From: Xanthobacteraceae bacterium
GTDB lineage: Bacteria > Pseudomonadota > Alphaproteobacteria > Rhizobiales > Xanthobacteraceae
Direction of reading: 5' to 3'
Length of the DNA stretch: 9,158 nt
Assembly: GCA_030039655.1 (NCBI GenBank)
Contig: JASHVC010000267.1
Span: forward strand, 1 to 9,158
In this document: one piece after another, positions 7,269 through 9,158 of the stretch
Layout of the letters: each line of letters opens with the position of its first letter
How positions within the stretch are numbered: position 1 is the first letter of the stretch
Translations under genes and position numbers: made by a program
The notes under the pieces: model-generated
Told to the model about the DNA's origin: nothing
Databases searched by the model: none
The model's input: the letters and a program-made list of their open reading frames with translations, nothing else

Positions 7269-8035
7269 CGAGTGCCGCACCTAACACATCTATGAGCAAG
7301 ATCATCATCCTCGGTGCTCTTTCAGCCATGGCTGAGGCCGCCGCACGGAAATGGGCCGAGCAAGGTGCCCATCTGTTGATCGCCGGCCGCGACCGGGCGC
7401 GGCTGGAAGACGTGGCTGCCGATCTTCGGGTTCGCGGTGGCATTGCCGACGTTTACGAGGGCGATTTGGCCGACATTGATGCCGAAAAGTCCCTGGCGCA
7501 GATGGTGGAACAACTGGGCGGAGTCGACGTAGTTTTGCTGGCCTACGGTGTGCTGGGAGACCAAAAACTGGCGGAGACCAACCCCGCGGAAGCAAGCCGC
7601 ATTCTGGCAATTGACTTCACGAGTGCCGCGTCCTGGTGCCTTGCCGTGGCGAAGGTGTTGGAGGCGCAGCGGCGTGGCGTGCTGATCGTCATTGGTTCGG
7701 TCGCGGGTGATCGCGGGCGGCAGTCCAACTATGTGTACGGCGCCGCGAAGGGCGGACTCGGGATCCTGGTGCAAGGGATCGCTCACCGTCTTGCCGCCTC
7801 AGGCGCCCGCGCGGTTCTCATCAAACCCGGGTTTGTTGATACGCCGATGACAGCCTCGATCCCCAACAAGGGCTTTCTCTGGGCAAAACCGCAGAAGGTC
7901 GCGGACATCATCGTTCGGGCGGGTATGTCAAATGCGCCAGCGCCGCCCGTCATCTATGCGCCATCGTTCTGGCGCTGGATCATGTATGTCATACGCTTCA
8001 CGCCAAGTTTTGTTTTTCATCGCACGCAATTGTAA
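7265..8035 (+). CDS. dprE2: DprE2-like short-chain reductase (2'-keto-pentose reductase)
   Basis: A 256-residue short-chain dehydrogenase/reductase matching DprE2 (Rv3791, 254 residues) and probably NoeP. DprE2 reduces the keto-sugar made by DprE1, giving polyprenyl-phosphoryl-D-arabinose. Seen here: the Rossmann opening IIILGALSAMAE (13-24), LLAYGVLGD (91-99), a catalytic Ser at 145 in IGSVAG, the Tyr158/Lys162 pair in YVYGAAK, PGFVDTPM (188-195) and a C-terminal tail (YAPSFWRWIM) typical of DprE2. Two family positions are atypical: the last glycine of the dinucleotide loop is Ala23, and the usual active-site Asn appears as Asp117. The start at 7265 is set by GGAGGAGGG seven bases upstream and by the ATGA overlap with dprE1. 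The frame is open further upstream inside dprE1, but that extension has no support. Confidence 0.9.
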   Translation: MTSAAPNTSMSKIIILGALSAMAEAAARKWAEQGAHLLIAGRDRARLEDVAADLRVRGGIADVYEGDLADIDAEKSLAQMVEQLGGVDVVLLAYGVLGDQKLAETNPAEASRILAIDFTSAASWCLAVAKVLEAQRRGVLIVIGSVAGDRGRQSNYVYGAAKGGLGILVQGIAHRLAASGARAVLIKPGFVDTPMTASIPNKGFLWAKPQKVADIIVRAGMSNAPAPPVIYAPSFWRWIMYVIRFTPSFVFHRTQL

Positions 8036-8156
8036 TCGGCGACTTATCGGTCGCACTCGATAGGCTAGCGGTGTGCGGGCCCTTGCATTCTGCGCTTGCG
8101 ACCGCTGTCAGCACAAACAAACCGAGCATGACCGCCGCAGCAAAATAATTTGCCAT
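7998..8156 (-). CDS. Possible small secreted peptide (signal peptide)
   Basis: A 52-residue reading frame opposite the end of the arabinose operon. It starts MANYFAAAVMLGLFVLTAVA and continues SAECKG, which reads as a good Sec signal peptide with an A-S-A cleavage site before ECKG. The mature part would be about 30 residues with two cysteines. The last 38 bp overlap the end of dprE2 on the other strand. Against it: no clear Shine-Dalgarno before the ATG at 8156, very short length and no recognised family. The frame extends to a GTG at 8222, but the signal peptide argues for 8156. The surrounding 271-bp spacer (8036-8306) otherwise shows only a spaced inverted repeat, GGTCGCA (8049-8055) with TGCGACC (8097-8103). 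Confidence 0.35.
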   Translation of the reverse strand: MANYFAAAVMLGLFVLTAVASAECKGPHTASLSSATDKSPITIACDEKQNLA

Positions 8157-8306
8157 CGCCGGAAAGAGAGAGCGCGCGACGTCAAGGCAGGCTTGCTGGG
8201 CATGCGGGGCAAAAACGCCCACGCAGGCTTAAATAGCCGCCAGACAATGCGCTAGACTACGATTTACCCAACCACCGTAAATCCAATCAGCATCGAAGGG
8301 CTTGTC

Positions 8307-9035
8307 ATGATTGACGTGTATTACTGGACCACGCCGAACGGCCATAAGATCACGATTTTCCTTGAGGAAGCCGGCATCGAGTACAAGACTATTCCCGTCA
8401 ATATCGGCAAGGGCGAGCAATTCGAGGCGGAGTTCCTGGCGGTATCGCCGAACAACCGCATTCCGGCAATCGTCGATCACGATCCGCCCGGTGGTGGCCA
8501 GCCGATTTCGGTTTTCGAGTCCGGCGCCATCCTATTTTATCTCGCCAACAAGAGCGGCAAATTCATCGCCACGGATATGCGCGCCCGTGTGCAGACGCTC
8601 GAGTGGCTGTTCTGGCAGATGGGCGGATTGGGTCCAATGGCCGGGCAGAACAATCACTTCAGCAATTACGCGGTGGACAAAATCCCTTATGCGATGGATC
8701 GCTACCGCAACGAAGTGAACCGGCTCTACGGTGTGATGAACAAGCGCCTTGCTGACCGGCAATATCTCGCCGGCGACTATTCGATCGCCGACATGGCTTG
8801 TTATCCATGGATCGTGCCGTGGGAGCGCCAAGGGCAAAAGCTTTCCGACTTCCCGAACCTGCAGCGTTGGTTCGAGGCCATCAAGGCGCGGCCTGCAGTG
8901 GTCAAGGCCTACGAATGGACGCCGAAGATCAATCCCGGCCAGGGCGGGATCCGCACCGCCGAGGAGCGTGCCATCTTGTTTGGTCAGACGGCGGCTTCAG
9001 TGAAGAGCGCCGCCGAACCCGCAAGCGCGCGATAA
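8307..9035 (+). CDS. yfcG: YfcG/YghU-type glutathione transferase (disulfide-bond reductase)
   Basis: A 242-residue cytosolic GST of the Nu/YfcG class, related to yeast Ure2. The thioredoxin-fold N-terminal domain has TTPNGHK (8-14), in which Thr9 and Asn11 are the glutathione-contacting residues of E. coli YfcG. It also has the cis-Pro loop NNRIPAIVD (49-57) and the gamma-Glu-binding FESGAI (70-75). The helical domain has LFWQMGGLGPMAGQNNHF (101-118) and the folding motif YSIADMACYPW (158-168). YfcG-type enzymes show GSH-dependent disulfide reductase and peroxidase activity rather than classic conjugation. The C-terminus is about 25 residues longer than E. coli YfcG. GAAGGG (8295-8300) precedes the ATG at 8307. 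The gene is separated from the arabinose operon by 271 bp and has no obvious functional tie to it. Row 8461 has 37 G/C of 60, like the monooxygenase gene. Confidence 0.95.
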   Translation: MIDVYYWTTPNGHKITIFLEEAGIEYKTIPVNIGKGEQFEAEFLAVSPNNRIPAIVDHDPPGGGQPISVFESGAILFYLANKSGKFIATDMRARVQTLEWLFWQMGGLGPMAGQNNHFSNYAVDKIPYAMDRYRNEVNRLYGVMNKRLADRQYLAGDYSIADMACYPWIVPWERQGQKLSDFPNLQRWFEAIKARPAVVKAYEWTPKINPGQGGIRTAEERAILFGQTAASVKSAAEPASAR

Positions 9036-9044
9036 TCTTGCGCT

Positions 9045-9077
9045 GGCGTTTCCCGGGCGCAGTGTCGGGGAAACGCC
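9045..9077. terminator. Strong hairpin between convergent genes
   Basis: GGCGTTTCCC (9045-9054) and GGGAAACGCC (9068-9077) form a perfect 10-bp stem with a 13-nt loop. It starts 9 bp after the yfcG stop and ends 9 bp before the stop of the minus-strand partial gene, so it probably serves both as a shared terminator. There is no T-run on either side, so it is not a textbook intrinsic terminator. AGTGTC (9061-9066) can alternatively pair with GACACT (9083-9088), competing with this stem. Confidence 0.55.
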
Positions 9078-9086
9078 GCCGGGACA

Positions 9087-9158
9087 CTATGGTTGGGCGC
9101 CCCCGATATAGCCGATAATCTTCCATCCGCTCGCGTCCTTGACGTAGCAGATCCGATC
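9087..9158 (-). CDS. Hypothetical protein, C-terminal fragment
   Basis: Reading leftward from the right edge, 23 codons encode a peptide with the centre YVKDASGWKIIGYIGGAQP and then stop at TAG (9087-9089). The composition looks like a genuine beta-rich C-terminus rather than a random frame, and the stop is placed sensibly beside the shared hairpin, convergent with yfcG. The gene continues beyond the window. I do not recognise the family; it may be a small exported protein, but the N-terminus is not visible. Confidence 0.6.
   Translation of the reverse strand, partial: DRICYVKDASGWKIIGYIGGAQP

Noticed and set aside
8204..8224. GGGC-AAAAAC-GCCC hairpin upstream of yfcG
   Set aside because: Only a 4-bp stem; no support as terminator or riboswitch.
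8187..8230. Direct repeat GCAGGCTT (8187-8194 and 8223-8230)
   Set aside because: Only 8 bp, two copies, no insertion or attachment-site context; consistent with chance.

Overview
The window reads as chromosomal DNA of an alphaproteobacterium. The best guess is Hyphomicrobiales, Bradyrhizobiaceae-like, judged from protein style, compact operons and moderately high GC in the flanks. That placement is inference; there is no rRNA or other marker gene here. Nothing looks like a phage, IS, tRNA or CRISPR.

Layout. (1) 1-1433, minus strand: an FMN-dependent monooxygenase of the NtaA/SnaA/DszA type, followed by the first codons of a small antibiotic-biosynthesis-monooxygenase (ABM) fold protein that runs off the left edge. 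(2) 1577-4667, minus strand: two polytopic membrane proteins, a GT87 (DUF2029) GT-C glycosyltransferase followed by a second GT-C-like protein that resembles mycobacterial AftB in its first periplasmic loop. (3) 4668-4998: a divergent control region with three inverted repeats. (4) 4999-8035, plus strand: a tight three-gene operon joined by two ATGA overlaps, encoding a UbiA-family polyprenyl-phosphate phosphoribosyltransferase, a DprE1-like FAD oxidase and a DprE2-like short-chain reductase. (5) 7998-8306: a spacer with a possible small secreted peptide gene on the minus strand. (6) 8307-9035, plus strand: a YfcG-type glutathione transferase. (7) 9036-9158: a strong hairpin, then the last 23 codons of an unrecognised minus-strand gene.

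The centre of interest is 1577-8035. The plus-strand operon encodes most of the route from phosphoribosyl pyrophosphate and polyprenyl phosphate to polyprenyl-phosphoryl-D-arabinofuranose, the arabinose donor of mycobacterial cell walls. The same route is used for Azorhizobium Nod-factor arabinosylation. The two divergent GT-C proteins are natural candidates for the transferases that spend this donor on the periplasmic side. Together they look like a self-contained D-arabinofuranosylation locus in a Gram-negative bacterium; the acceptor is unknown. No 5-phosphate phosphatase gene (Rv3807c/NoeH type) is present in the window. Both the AftB-like gene and the prenyltransferase gene look less GC-rich than the flanks in hand-counted rows.
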